From the NCBI RefSeq assembly GCF_029633865.1, contig NC_079216.1:62006915-62070914 (forward strand): a stretch of DNA of 64,000 nt, in the 5' to 3' direction. Below, one piece after another: positions 39,301-46,529 of the stretch (the first letter of the stretch is position 1; each line of letters opens with the position of its first letter). A program made the translations under genes and the position numbers. This DNA is from Lampris incognitus (lineage: Eukaryota; Chordata; Actinopteri; Lampriformes; Lampridae). The notes under the pieces are model-generated. The model was not told the DNA's origin. It saw nothing but the letters and a program-made list of their open reading frames with translations, and made no database searches.

Positions 39301-42300
39301 ACCTATTCTGGTAACTACATTGTAAACACCTGATGGGACAGTAATAATCAGAAACCTGCACCGTGCCAGACAAACATTGCACAACACAACATCCACACAA
39401 AGGTTCACTCCACTGTTACCACAAGCGATGTTGTGTTTGAGAGGGCAAGTGGGGAGAGCACGTCTGTGTTTGTAAGTATGAGGAGAAAAACAGCTAAGTT
39501 TTGCTCTGAAGTCACAGACCTTCCTCCTCTTTGTTCTCCAGTGGGACACTCCAGGCGATGAGGTTCCGAGCAGCACGGCCCTCCTCTGCCACTATCTTCC
39601 TCACCTTGTCATGGCTGTTGGATCGCTGGAAGGATGCCTGCACGAACAACAAAGGATGCATTCACCCCATCTGCGGAAAACCTTTTTTCTTTTTCACCAT
39701 TAGTGCTTTGTTGATACACACTTCAAAAACCGACAAAAGAGATGCTCTTGAACAGAAGGGAGTGATGGGACAAAGGTCGTGAGCTGGGTTCAAACCCGCA
39801 ATGCGCCATTGTTTTTTGGGCCAGATGATGCACCCATTATAAGAAATGCACTCACAGTAAGTCTATGGGTGAAGTAACCGACAGGAAAAAGCTAGAGGCT
39901 TTGTACCCAGCATGCATTGTGGTTGACCTGCATATTCCGTATGCATGGGTAAACCTCACTGTGAGCGGAGAAAAATGTCGTCATTTTATTAGTCATATCC
40001 TTCACCTATGAGACACATGCGCGCTCTAAAAATAAGTCATTGGCATACTATAAAGACCACGGAGCATTCAGATGCTTGATCCATCAAATATTCGCTAAGT
40101 AATCCGAGTGCCTTTATGTCCAGCTCTAGTTAGTGTCAGCTGACCAGTCCACCCCCCCCCCACACACACACATCCTCACCATCCCCATTTCAGAAATAAA
40201 CAGTGTCACATCAGTGTTGTCTCAAAGCTCATACAGAAATGCTAACCACAACCTTGTGAGGAATAAGGAAGAACAACCTGCAATGTGTATTATTATGCAT
40301 TCTCAGTTAGATGTTCTATAACTCAAAACATACTGAGTTCCGGTAATCTGGTGGCCAAGTGACACAGAAGCTGATGCCTTGGCAATTATCACACCAGATC
40401 TTCAACTCACTGTATTTTCATTCGTAAAATAATAGCCTGTTGAATTATTTACCATTCCAAGAGAGCCGACACCAATTCTTTTCTGGGTAAACCATTAGAT
40501 ATGGCTTTAGACTTGCCAATGCAAATTTTACTTGACAGGGCTTCTCTTGAAAGCAACAGAATTTGGGCGCAAGCCATTCAATTGGTCTTCTTTGATATCT
40601 CAGGGGAAAAGTTATTCAAATACACAAGCGATCCAGCATTTGAGTTTGAATAAAAGCTAAATAACATATTTCTCTTCAACACCTTCAATTAAAACAAATG
40701 TGCCTACGTAATGACATATTTCACATCCAAGATAATGCCGGGCTATTATACTTAGCCCTAGGCTTTAGGGCTAGGAATCAAAAGGTACTCCCTGATTCAA
40801 TATTACAATAATGAATGCCAACTCCATACATAATGCAGTTTTTCAAATGTCACGATATTATAAGTATTGCCATTCAATATTATGATATTTTAAGGCTTCA
40901 TCCCCTCTTATGTACAGTAAAATGTGAAGAAAGCTACAATGATCCAAAGAGAATGTTCCAAGAAAAAAAATTCAAGCTCAGTGTATTACAAAAGCTAAAA
41001 ACATGAGCTTCCTTGAGTAAACATTAGAATAATTCAAATTCAAACATTCAGAGAAGTAGAAATCATTAAAACAAACCTCTTCAGAGCATCTGGCAATTGT
41101 GTGTCATCATTGCAATTCAGGGGAAACAGTGCAATATTAAAATTGTAACAGCTTAGTTCTGCAATTTTGCACTGAATCAACCCCCCCCCCCGCCCCGCCC
41201 CCTGCCCCTACAAGGCTTATGTAAAAATCCCATGTAAAAAGTCAGAGTAGCATTACAGGTTAAGTGCATGATGTGAATTTGGCTCACTAGATTTTACATA
41301 TGCATAAACAGCATGTAGTTAGTGTTCTGGTCTGCTACTACTCAGTGTCCCAGGGGGAGATATCCAGCTGACCTACTTTTAGTGAGTAAAATTCTTTACA
41401 TATAGAGTATCTTAGGCGTCATCCTCTGCAGAGAAGGACAACTACAAAGATAGCTCAGGACATAAAATGATTTAGGCCTCACTGAAACAGGCTAAAGCAA
41501 CCTTGTCTGGTCACCAGTATACCAATCCATCTCATTACAAACTGTAAGTATTTACTCTGCATTTCCTGAGCTTGGCGGCCATCAAGAGGCAAATGATTAT
41601 TGTGGAAAGAACTTGCCTAGACTATTCACGACTGATGGCTCACTGTATGCAGCAGCCTGACGCAGAAAAGGCTTTACAGCAAGGCTCGCTTGATCCACTT
41701 AATCAGCTACAGACAACCTGTCACCTGTGCTACTTTGTAGAAGAATGCGGTTTCTCTTGAAGCAGTAACTCTCGCTTTAAAATGGCACCGAACTTTTGCC
41801 ATGTTCTCCGCCAACCGATCTTTTACCATGCATAGAACAGAGTTAATGTTCCTGGATTGTGCTGGCTGACAGAGAAGAGGTGTAGGGTTTCTGTTCTAAA
41901 AGGTTTGCAAACAAGACACATGCTGCAAGACTTTGGGTGAAACGTAGTCCGTTAAGATAGACAGAGGGAAAGTGAAAGATTAAAGTTACATACAGAATAG
42001 AAGTAGAGTCTGTAGGTAGGTTCTTCTTCATTATCCTCTCCTGACATACTTTTGCAGCCCATGTCAGACAACCTGTTTCCCTTCGCTGGCATTGCCACTT
42101 GGGCAAGGTGACATCGTCATCTGACAGCAGGACCAAAATAGATTCCTACTGTGCAGCTCGCACTGCTATAGCAACTTGCCCAGCTGTGTCAACTCCTCCA
42201 CCAATGGCGTTTGAAAGAGACAAGTGTTCAGTAGCTTGCCAGTTCTTTCAAAACGACTGCTCATTCCGTACCTCTGTCTGTAATCTAGCCTGAGCCTTCA

Positions 42301-43391
42301 GCACTCTGCTGAGTTAGCGGCCACCCTTTGGGCCTGAGCCTCTGCCTGCTGCTGTCCGTCTGCCTGCCTGCCTGCCACTCCGCTCTGCTGTCCGCTGCAT
42401 ACAGCTTCCCGTGTTTACAGCGTCTCCCCTCTTCACTCCTCGCTCTGCATCAGAGCCCCCCTCTCCCTCGCTTGCTCTTCTTCTGCCACAACGCTGCTGC
42501 GCAGTCATGTGCACACAGTTGGCCTGCTGCTCAGCCCTCACACTCTGTTGCCAGCGATGAGAGAGTGTAGCTGCAGGCTGGATGAGTGTGCTAATGAAAC
42601 CCTGGCTGTGCATTAGCCACATAGGCTGATGCTCTGAATGTGATGTGACTTGGCAGCCAGTGACTCATACACTGCTCGGGGGACAAAACCCAAATCCACA
42701 TGGTTTCACTGGATGAAAGCGGTAAACACTACCACACCCACTCCTACTTCTTCTGGGAAGAAGTTCAGACAATCTCAGAAGAAAAGAAAAAAACAAACCC
42801 CCGAAGAAGACTTTACATACAAGGGTATTACAGGAATCATTACTTCATCGTCGAAATGACGCTCTACTGCGGTGCATAGCAATACTCTGGTACACCAGGC
42901 CAGCATCTTCTCATGAAGGATGATGCGCTGAAGGATGCTTTTTGAGAGTGGTTCGCCATGGAAGATAAGTCAAACGGACTTCCCAGAGGGAGCGGCTGGA
43001 GCCTTGACTCTCAGGCCCACCTTGGACAATTCACCCCCAGATTTGCCATCTTTACTGGGATTGGAGGAGGAGGGGGGGGTGAGGCTGCCCTTTTAGCTAC
43101 TGAATCAAAACGTAACGGCGCTGTGGCTAGCTGAGGGTGCGTGTGGGTGGGTGTCGTGGGCAACTTTTTCAGTCAGCTGTTGTGTTCTGGTCGTTATCGA
43201 CGACCCGTTACGTCGGGGCTTACCTTCAGAGCGGTTAGGGACGTGTTCCTGCTCTTGCCTCCTCCATGCGAGGAGCCCGAGCTATTGCTACCGGACCTCT
43301 CTCTCCCGTCCCCGCCTTGGCCAAGTCTCGCACCGATTCGGTGTTGACCGGCGCCACGCCGTCGTCCATCGTGGCGATTATCTTTTGACAT
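2660..43391 (-). CDS. scaper: SCAPER, S-phase cyclin A-associated protein in the ER (5' part, 23 exons, 3' end outside window)
   Basis: SCAPER is an ER-associated protein that binds cyclin A/CDK2; human loss causes retinal and ciliopathy-like disease (family knowledge). In transcript order the coding exons are 43224-43391, 39520-39637, 37407-37483, 35906-36103, 33114-33214, 32530-32646, 31760-31887, 31343-31632, 30487-30825, 22714-22875, 22522-22588, 22292-22409, 21896-22007, 21283-21423, 20795-20950, 20544-20686, 19926-20007, 19677-19829, 17458-17565, 12805-12941, 8811-8876, 8491-8617 and 2660-2775. All have GT donors and AG acceptors, and the phases agree at every junction. The total is 3224 nt, ending in phase 2, so the C-terminal exons lie beyond base 1. 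Order along the protein: basic Ser/Gly-rich start, SCAPER N domain (about 140-215), disordered Pro/Ser region (about 220-512), long charged coiled coil (about 513-870), C2H2-type zinc finger (884-906), then the start of the helical C-terminal region. Confidence 0.95.
2776..8490. other. scaper intron 22, repeat-poor
   Basis: 5.7 kb without recognisable coding sequence. It holds a G run near 2901-2908, a C run at 3008-3019, an imperfect (GA)n stretch at about 3126-3190 and a (GT)n stretch at 3566-3598. An open frame of 192 codons at 4167-4745 on the plus strand has no recognised domain and sits antisense in the intron. I saw no SINE, LINE or DNA-transposon signature. Confidence 0.5.
8491..12941 (-). 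CDS. scaper: scaper exons 20-22 (12805-12941, 8811-8876, 8491-8617)
   Basis: Exon 20 encodes [13 protein letters not shown] and a basic helix ending [10 protein letters not shown]. Exon 21 encodes [20 protein letters not shown]. Exon 22 encodes [20 protein letters not shown] then [20 protein letters not shown]. Order, phase and content match mammalian SCAPER around residues 880-1000. A 3.9 kb intron separates exons 20 and 21. Confidence 0.93.
8983..9020 (+). repeat. (GA)n microsatellite
   Basis: An almost pure GA dinucleotide run in scaper intron 20, about 100 bases upstream of exon 21 in transcript sense. Confidence 0.9.
9715..10083 (-). repeat. tRNA-derived SINE, V-SINE-like family, copy 1
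   Basis: Read on the minus strand it has a tRNA-like head (GTGGCGCAGTGG, then a GGTTCGAGCCC-type B box), a central body with the conserved 'GGTTTCCTCCCACAGTC' segment, a (CA)n at 9842-9881 and a tail around 'CAGGATAAGCGG'. Three other copies in the window share the whole plan. It lies in scaper intron 20. Confidence 0.8.
13165..13212 (-). repeat. Fragment of the same SINE tail
   Basis: CCAAGCCGCTTATCC and TTCAGGGTCGCGGGG match the 3' tail of the SINE copies at 25.1 and 36.2 kb. The rest of the element is missing. Confidence 0.55.
13379..13513 (+). repeat. 45-base minisatellite, three units
   Basis: Units begin CTACACTATAGTAGCAGATG at 13379, 13424 and 13469. Each has the pattern 'GCAGATGTGTATCC' then 'ATGATGTGGAG', with a few substitutions. 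Because 45 is a multiple of three, the repeat leaves an open frame, which is not evidence of a gene. Confidence 0.85.
13682..13776 (+). repeat. (GA)n microsatellite, long
   Basis: About 95 bases of GA with a few AAAG interruptions at the left end. On the minus strand it is a long (CT)n pyrimidine tract inside scaper intron 19. Confidence 0.95.
17458..19829 (-). CDS. scaper: scaper exons 18-19: zinc finger split by an intron
   Basis: Exon 18 (19677-19829) ends [16 protein letters not shown]. Exon 19 (17458-17565) continues [20 protein letters not shown]. Together they make one Cys2-His2 finger with spacing C-x2-C-x12-H-x5-H (Cys 884 and 887, His 900 and 906 in my model), the U1/matrin-like type annotated in SCAPER. 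The 2.1 kb intron falls between the Cys pair and the His pair. The end, [12 protein letters not shown], is also conserved. Confidence 0.95.
17566..19676. other. scaper intron 18 with a degraded transposon-like stretch
   Basis: Around 19195-19400 the sequence resembles the dispersed teleost 3' segment beginning TTCGGCTTGTTCC and ending near 'CACAATTTTAAACCGGG', related in its first part to the RTE-like tails at about 27.0 and 63.5 kb. The stretch 18380-19190 holds several broken minus-strand frames, probably transposon-derived, but I could not assign a family. Confidence 0.35.
19926..22007 (-). CDS. scaper: scaper exons 13-17: long charged coiled coil
   Basis: Exons 21896-22007, 21283-21423, 20795-20950, 20544-20686 and 19926-20007 encode about 210 residues rich in Glu, Lys, Arg, Gln and Ala. 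Examples are [60 protein letters not shown] and [20 protein letters not shown]. The pattern is a continuous single alpha-helix or coiled coil, as in all SCAPER proteins. Long open frames on the opposite strand here are shadows of this biased codon pattern. Confidence 0.95.
22292..22875 (-). CDS. scaper: scaper exons 10-12 (22714-22875, 22522-22588, 22292-22409)
   Basis: Exon 10 encodes [20 protein letters not shown], then [18 protein letters not shown], the acidic start of the coiled coil. Exon 11 encodes [12 protein letters not shown]. Exon 12 encodes [20 protein letters not shown] then [18 protein letters not shown]. All are highly conserved in SCAPER. The exon 10 acceptor lies about 150 bases from a (TA)n array at 23024-23109. 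Confidence 0.95.
23024..23109 (+). repeat. (TA)n microsatellite
   Basis: About 43 perfect TA units, about 150 bases upstream of the acceptor of scaper exon 10 on the minus strand. Likely to be length-polymorphic. Confidence 0.95.
23461..24068 (+). mobile_element. Palindromic Penelope-like retroelement remnant
   Basis: Inverted arms at about 23461-23603 and 23936-24068 share reversed segments such as CTTATAAACAAT, CTGCAG and GATGAGTGATGAAACG. Between them, the plus strand at 23665-23790 reads [20 protein letters not shown] then AIYVTRE and a stop. That resembles the C-terminal end of GIY-YIG endonuclease ORFs in fish Penelope-like elements. The family call rests on recalled motif similarity. 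The coding part is broken. Confidence 0.6.
24488..24755 (+). repeat. GATA/GACA-rich simple repeat
   Basis: Degenerate array of GATAGA, GACAGA and GATGAGA units over about 270 bases in scaper intron 9. Confidence 0.85.
25060..25384 (-). repeat. V-SINE-like SINE, copy 2 (lacks the CA run)
   Basis: Same body and tRNA-like head as copy 1 but without the internal (CA)n. It is flanked by imperfect direct repeats GGGTCCTTAT (left) and GGGCCCTTAT (right), consistent with a target-site duplication from retrotransposition. Confidence 0.8.
25929..26338. mobile_element. Non-autonomous hAT-type miniature element
   Basis: Starts CAGGGGTTCTCAACC and ends CCAGTTTGAAAACCACTG, so the ends are imperfect terminal inverted repeats of the hAT type. 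Both sides carry the same 8-base duplication GTTTAAGC (25921-25928 and 26339-26346), the size typical of hAT insertion. Length is 410 bases with no transposase frame. It lies in scaper intron 9. Confidence 0.85.
26995..27676 (-). mobile_element. RTE-like LINE, 3' part of the reverse-transcriptase ORF and tail
   Basis: The minus strand encodes [40 protein letters not shown] and [20 protein letters not shown], the C-terminal region of many fish RTE-type LINEs. It is followed by the 3' tail GGCTGCTCCCGTTAGGGGG-CGCCACAGCGG and an (AGT)n end. Not a host gene. Upstream it is cut by another repeat at about 27677. Confidence 0.8.
27677..27990. repeat. Dispersed repeat inserted in the RTE LINE
   Basis: Starts with (TAA)n then 'CATTTGTATAGCACC', continues through 'AAGGTGCTTTACAT' and an A-rich body. 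These are the hallmarks of a common dispersed teleost sequence. It separates the two halves of the LINE coding region and so inserted later. Confidence 0.5.
27991..28260 (-). mobile_element. RTE-like LINE, reverse-transcriptase core fragment
   Basis: The minus strand reads [20 protein letters not shown] then [11 protein letters not shown] and [10 protein letters not shown]. These are the RT 'HQGSALSP' motif and the catalytic DD box, here F-V-D-D. It precedes, in LINE order, the fragment at 26995-27676, so both belong to one interrupted copy. Confidence 0.8.
28617..28745 (+). repeat. (GAGT)n array with GAGC variants
   Basis: About 30 tetramer units, mostly GAGT with GAGC blocks in the middle and at the right end. 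Similar sequence, GCAGCCCGAG, flanks both sides. Confidence 0.9.
30487..30825 (-). CDS. scaper: scaper exon 9: low-complexity Pro/Ala/Thr/Val linker
   Basis: 113 codons in phase 0, opening [12 protein letters not shown] and ending [11 protein letters not shown] before a GTGAGT donor. The middle is Pro/Ala/Val/Thr-rich and shows little family conservation, but the ends match: human SCAPER has a DPSDISNSMAEV-like junction here. Expect strong length and sequence variation between species. The next intron is 7.6 kb and full of transposons. Confidence 0.85.
31343..31887 (-). CDS. scaper: scaper exons 7-8 (31760-31887, 31343-31632)
   Basis: Exon 7 carries [14 protein letters not shown], which matches the conserved SWADKVK motif of SCAPER. 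Exon 8 opens [20 protein letters not shown], the family's signature 'WETVQRGRP' motif, then becomes Pro/Gln/Lys-rich and probably disordered, ending KGHMIE. Phases are 2/1 for exon 7 and 1/0 for exon 8. The intron between them is only 127 bases. Confidence 0.93.
32530..33214 (-). CDS. scaper: scaper exons 5-6 (33114-33214, 32530-32646)
   Basis: Exon 5 encodes [20 protein letters not shown] then [13 protein letters not shown], the helical end of the N-terminal domain. Exon 6 encodes [20 protein letters not shown] and a Ser/Pro segment ending SARRSLNFG. Both are close to mammalian SCAPER. The exon 6 acceptor is preceded by a very long pyrimidine tract: on the plus strand, runs of A and C at about 32669-32716. 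The intron between them is 467 bases. Confidence 0.93.
33215..35905. other. scaper intron 4
   Basis: No exon or transposon recognised. About 33890-34130 is GC-mixed unique sequence with several TAATGA and TTAATAG cores and looks like a candidate conserved element. A short (GAA)n run lies at 34983-35001, and an imperfect direct repeat around 'CCACACCACAG' lies at about 35073-35160. Confidence 0.4.
35906..36103 (-). CDS. scaper: scaper exon 4: core of the SCAPER N-terminal domain
   Basis: 66 codons, phase 0 at both ends. It contains [20 protein letters not shown], then [20 protein letters not shown] and QSVVECK. This is the most conserved stretch of the family's N-terminal domain and continues directly into exon 5. 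The first 16 residues are variable. The acceptor is CCCCAG on the minus strand. Confidence 0.95.
36178..36562 (-). repeat. V-SINE-like SINE, copy 3
   Basis: Full-length copy with an internal (CA)n at 36303-36339 and the tRNA-like head at the right end. It lies 75 bases from the acceptor of scaper exon 4, on the upstream side in transcript sense. Confidence 0.8.
37407..37483 (-). CDS. scaper: scaper exon 3: short, poorly conserved polar exon
   Basis: 77 nt, phase 1 in and phase 0 out, with a TTCATAG acceptor and a GTGGGT donor. It encodes [13 protein letters not shown], then [12 protein letters not shown], which is Asn/Ser/basic. I placed it mainly because exon 2 ends in phase 1 while exon 4 begins in phase 0, and this is the only piece I found that joins them with good splice sites. 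A tRNA-derived SINE lies about 110 bases upstream of it in transcript sense (37.60-38.0 kb). Confidence 0.75.
37597..37990 (+). repeat. tRNA-derived SINE, second family
   Basis: The head has a GTGGAGTGGCGG box A-like site and a perfect-looking B box GGTTCGAATCC near 37654. The body includes GGCGACTCCACATGTATCGG and GGAAGAGTGGGGTAATTGGC. A reversed partial copy lies at 57480-57662. It is not a tRNA gene: the cloverleaf is incomplete and a long unrelated body follows. Confidence 0.75.
39520..39637 (-). CDS. scaper: scaper exon 2: conserved N-terminal motif
   Basis: Encodes [20 protein letters not shown], then [19 protein letters not shown], nearly identical to the recalled mammalian SCAPER N-terminus. 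This is the exon that identifies the gene. It has a GCAG acceptor on the minus strand, and the donor is GT after a phase 1 break (GAA G). Confidence 0.95.
39638..43223. other. scaper intron 1
   Basis: About 3.6 kb of unique sequence between the promoter-proximal exon 1 and exon 2. A C run occurs near 41181-41199 and another near 40151-40160. I found no clear alternative first exon, although a weak ATG plus GTGAGG donor occurs on the minus strand near 40175. No transposon recognised. Confidence 0.4.
43224..43391 (-). CDS. scaper: scaper exon 1: start codon and 56-residue basic Ser/Gly-rich N-terminus
   Basis: The frame opens [13 protein letters not shown] and ends SLTALK at a strong GTAAGC donor in phase 0. 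Exon 2 starts in phase 0 with [11 protein letters not shown] and carries no initiator Met of its own. This exon therefore supplies the start. The reading frame stays open upstream to another ATG at 43610. I prefer 43391 because the peptide from there is compact and SR/SG-rich, but its Kozak context is weak (T at -3), so the longer start is possible. The human start I recall (MMASFQRS) corresponds to the first residues of exon 2, so this tail is either a fish form or an isoform difference. Confidence 0.75.
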
Positions 43392-43893
43392 CGACCCAAG
43401 TTCAGTGCACCGCTCGGCGTAAACGGAGATTCGGCCGTCAGCGGACAAAGTTGCCTTGTTCGCTGAGTTGATGGAGAAGAAACATGTCGAGACGGATGAC
43501 AGCGAGGACAACCTAATCCCAAGCAGGAAGTGCCGGCTTGATTCTTGACAGGCGGTACGCTCGACCAATGAGCGCGGTGCGCAGCGGCGACGGAGGCCCC
43601 ATCTACCCAATCACGCGCATTTGCGATGCGGGGGTCAAAGGGTGGGATACGCCATGGGGCGGGACTCTAACGCTCTACCATGGCAACCATTTAGGTAGGC
43701 GGGACGGTGGACTGTTTTTCTTGTGTGCGGCTCCGACAACTTTTCACGGTACCGTAAAATTATCTTCTGTTTCCAGAATAGACTTTCCCCTACCCCCGTT
43801 TTTTACACTTTTATCCCGCATTGGGCTCCTTTAGTTGTATCGCTCTCGAACGAGGCAGTCTCTGTTTGTTTTCGTTGGCGTCGTCGGTGTGCC
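43392..43893. promoter_or_regulatory. Shared bidirectional promoter of scaper (-) and rcn2 (+)
   Basis: The start codon of scaper and the 5' UTR donor of rcn2 are only about 500 bases apart, head to head. The interval and exon 1 are GC- and CpG-rich. Visible sites: CCAAT at 43565 and 43607 (NF-Y type), a GC box GGGGCGGG at 43656-43663, and an RFX X-box-like TCTACC-AT-GGCAAC at 43674-43687 whose right half is a perfect match. No TATA box seen. These are motif readings, not binding data. Confidence 0.65.
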
Positions 43894-44122
43894 GTAAGTC
43901 AGTGTCCCCACGTTCACTGATAAAGGTCCCTTTCCACACTTGAAAGTCCAAACCCAAATGATTAACCATTCTCCCTTTGCCTCAGCTAGTTCAATTTGGA
44001 GTTTACGACTTCATTTGCTGTGCTTGTTTGGCCAGTTAGCCGGGCTTAGCAATAGTTAATAGTTTGGTATCGTTTTCTAGTCCCGCAAGGCTGCTTACTG
44101 TTCACTCTGTGCTCCCCTGCAG
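43800..44122 (+). other. rcn2: rcn2 5' UTR exon end and 5' UTR intron (43894-44122)
   Basis: The sequence GTGTGCC followed by GTAAGTC (donor GT at 43894) fits a first-exon donor. CTCCCCTGCAG directly before the ATG at 44123 fits an acceptor. Joining them makes GCCATGG, an ideal Kozak context, whereas the unspliced genomic context is CAGATGG. The exact transcription start is not visible; 43800 is an arbitrary left bound. Confidence 0.6.
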
Positions 44123-46457
44123 ATGGCATCCTCCACAGTGGTGACGTTGGCGTTGCTGGTAATGCAGCTCCCCTTGGGGAAAAGCTCGCACAAGCATCTT
44201 AACGAAGGTCATTATGTTGACGAACAGCACAATCCTGAACATGACGTGAATGTTCTGCTTGGAACAAAGGTTGTTAAATGTTTTGTCTGCATCACCTTAA
44301 TTGTCAGTACTGTGCCACCCCTTGCTCCATCGGTTTCTCCCTGACCCCATCCCTCCTTTGTTCCATGCATTTGTAGAACACGGAGGAGATGAAGAAACTC
44401 AGCCCGGCAGAGCAGAAGACAAAAATGATGGAGATCGTAAAGAAAATTGATAAAAACTCTGACAATTTGTTGACTGCAGGTGACATATTTTGCTGTCGTC
44501 GTGACCAAAGATGCTTTCACAAAATACAAACATCGGTCAGAGAAAAATTGAATGTGAGTAACTGAGACATCGCTTGCTCAATGCCGTATTGTTCCTTAAT
44601 ATTTTCTATATCTTAATTACAGAGGAGATCACTTTGTGGATCCAGCGCGTCTATAGAAAATATGCTCTAGATGATGCAGAGGAACAGTTCCCTGGCTACG
44701 ACAAAGACGGAGATGGTGCGGTATCATGGGAAGAATACAACATTGTTGCCCACGAGCAGCTCATTCACTTTGATGACAATGCTGTTCTTGAAGACCCCGA
44801 GCAAGAGTCTCTTAGATATGTAAGCGTTCTGTTGCTGTGCCTCCTTGAAATTTACATTTTATAGCAGGCCATGGTCTGTATCATCTATATTATCTTCACT
44901 TTGACTGTTATTCCCCTTAGCTCCACTTGAAGGAGAAGAGGCGCTTTGATTACGCTGACGTGGATGGCACACCAGGACTTAATGTGACAGAGTTTCTGGC
45001 CTTCACACACCCATCGGAAGTGGATCACATGGCTGTAAGACTGTTTTAACACAACTGTGTGGCTTTTACAAATGTGTGGTTGTTTATTAATACTATTATA
45101 ATGCTACTGAGTAGCATTCTGCCTGCTTGTGGCTTGTAAACACCTCTTGAAAACTTGGCCCTTCCTTCCTGGCACAACTAGATGCAAAGCCTACGACTCC
45201 ACACTGCTTTTCATTCCCATCCACCCTTTCAGTGGTCGCCAGTAATGGAAAGCCAACCCTAGATTCACTTTAGTTTCAGAGCAGGCCTTTGCTGCTTAGG
45301 GTTTAACCTCGGTATAATTTCATTTTTAAGGTCTTGTGTTCGCCATTATGTATCATTTCAGCTGTAACAAACTGTCACACTCACTGACCACTGCAGTTTC
45401 AAATAATCATGCTCTCACAAGTAGTGGTATTGATTGCAGGAGTTGACTGACAGACCCACTGCTAAAATGTTGTCAGCCAGAAATGTCTCAAACTTTCAAA
45501 AAACTAGAGTACACACAGAGGGCAGGGTCTCTTTAGACACAGTCACTGACACAGACTTCCAGTGGGCCATAAGTAATGATTGATAAGTTTATGCTACTTT
45601 AGCAGGGGAATCCTACTTAGATAAATAGTTCAAAGGCATCTGTACATCAATACATCTATACAATGTGAATGTACTCTTTGCATCTCCTGGATTATAAACG
45701 GATGTTCCACCTTTTCCTTAAAGGATTTTGCCATTGAAGATGTTTTGAGTGACTATGACACTGATAAAGATGGGTTCATCAGTCTCAGTGAATTCATTGG
45801 AGATGTTCGTAGTCATGGTAAGGCTGGGGGGGTTGATGTTGAAATACACTATCAGAGACAGCTGTAGTTGGGGATTCATACAATATTCCCTCTCCATGCA
45901 TAACAAACATGTTTTTTTTCTTCTTTGTAATGAGATGGGAGTGCCCCGTCTCAGTGGGAGATTGAAGAAACCGTGCGCTTTAAAGATCTTTACGATCAAG
46001 ATAAGGACGGCAAGTTGAATCGAGATGAGCAGCTCCGCTGGGTTGCACCAAATAGCTATGGTTCAGCAAGAGAAGAGGTGAGGAGCAATTGCTCTAAAAT
46101 AATCCATGGTCTTTTGTCTGGTAATTGTTTGTAGTGGAAGTTAGGTGTCAGTAAACACAGCTAACACTTCGATATTTGTTGATTTTGTGTTTGTTTTAAA
46201 TATCTTGGTCAAAGTTTGATTGGATCACCTCCCTGAATTGTGTGAGTTAGAAAGGCCTGTAAACCAATGATTGCTGCCTAATCCTTTACTTATTATTGCC
46301 TTGTCATCAACAGGCTCTTCATCTCATCAAAGAAATGGATCACGATGGTGACGGGCAAATCTCAGTAGCTGAGGTTTTGAGAAATCAAGACACATTCATG
46401 AACAGTGAAGTGACGGACTATGGTAGACAGCTGCATGTATCACATGATGAATTGTAA
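44123..46457 (+). CDS. rcn2: RCN2, reticulocalbin-2 (ERC-55), ER-lumen calcium-binding EF-hand protein
   Basis: Seven coding exons: 44123-44269, 44377-44479, 44623-44819, 44921-45034, 45724-45817, 45935-46077 and 46314-46457. They total 942 nt, 313 residues plus stop, close to the 317 of human RCN2. An N-terminal signal peptide (about 1-21, [19 protein letters not shown]) and a C-terminal HDEL place it in the ER lumen as a CREC-family calcium binder. Six EF-hand loops start at D74, D110, D162, D199, D239 and D275. Loops 2, 4, 5 and 6 are canonical (for example [12 protein letters not shown]). Loop 1 has Asn and loop 3 Pro at the usual Gly position, so they may bind calcium weakly. All introns are GT-AG and phases agree. 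It is divergent from scaper across a shared promoter. Confidence 0.96.
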
Positions 46458-46523
46458 CTTCAACTTGTACATGCTGGATGGTTCTTATTCATGTTCATAA
46501 AGATTGAATAGTTTATTTGCTGT

Positions 46524-46529
46524 ATTAAA
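46524..46529 (+). other. Candidate rcn2 polyadenylation signal ATTAAA
   Basis: ATTAAA lies 67 bases after the rcn2 stop and is followed by a T-rich stretch. It is a common variant of AATAAA. Other signals further down are possible, so the true 3' end is uncertain. Confidence 0.35.

Noticed and set aside
43391-43610. SCAPER start at the upstream ATG 43610
   Set aside because: The extra 73 residues look like untranslated GC-rich promoter sequence (many Cys, Arg, Leu). Kept as an alternative only.
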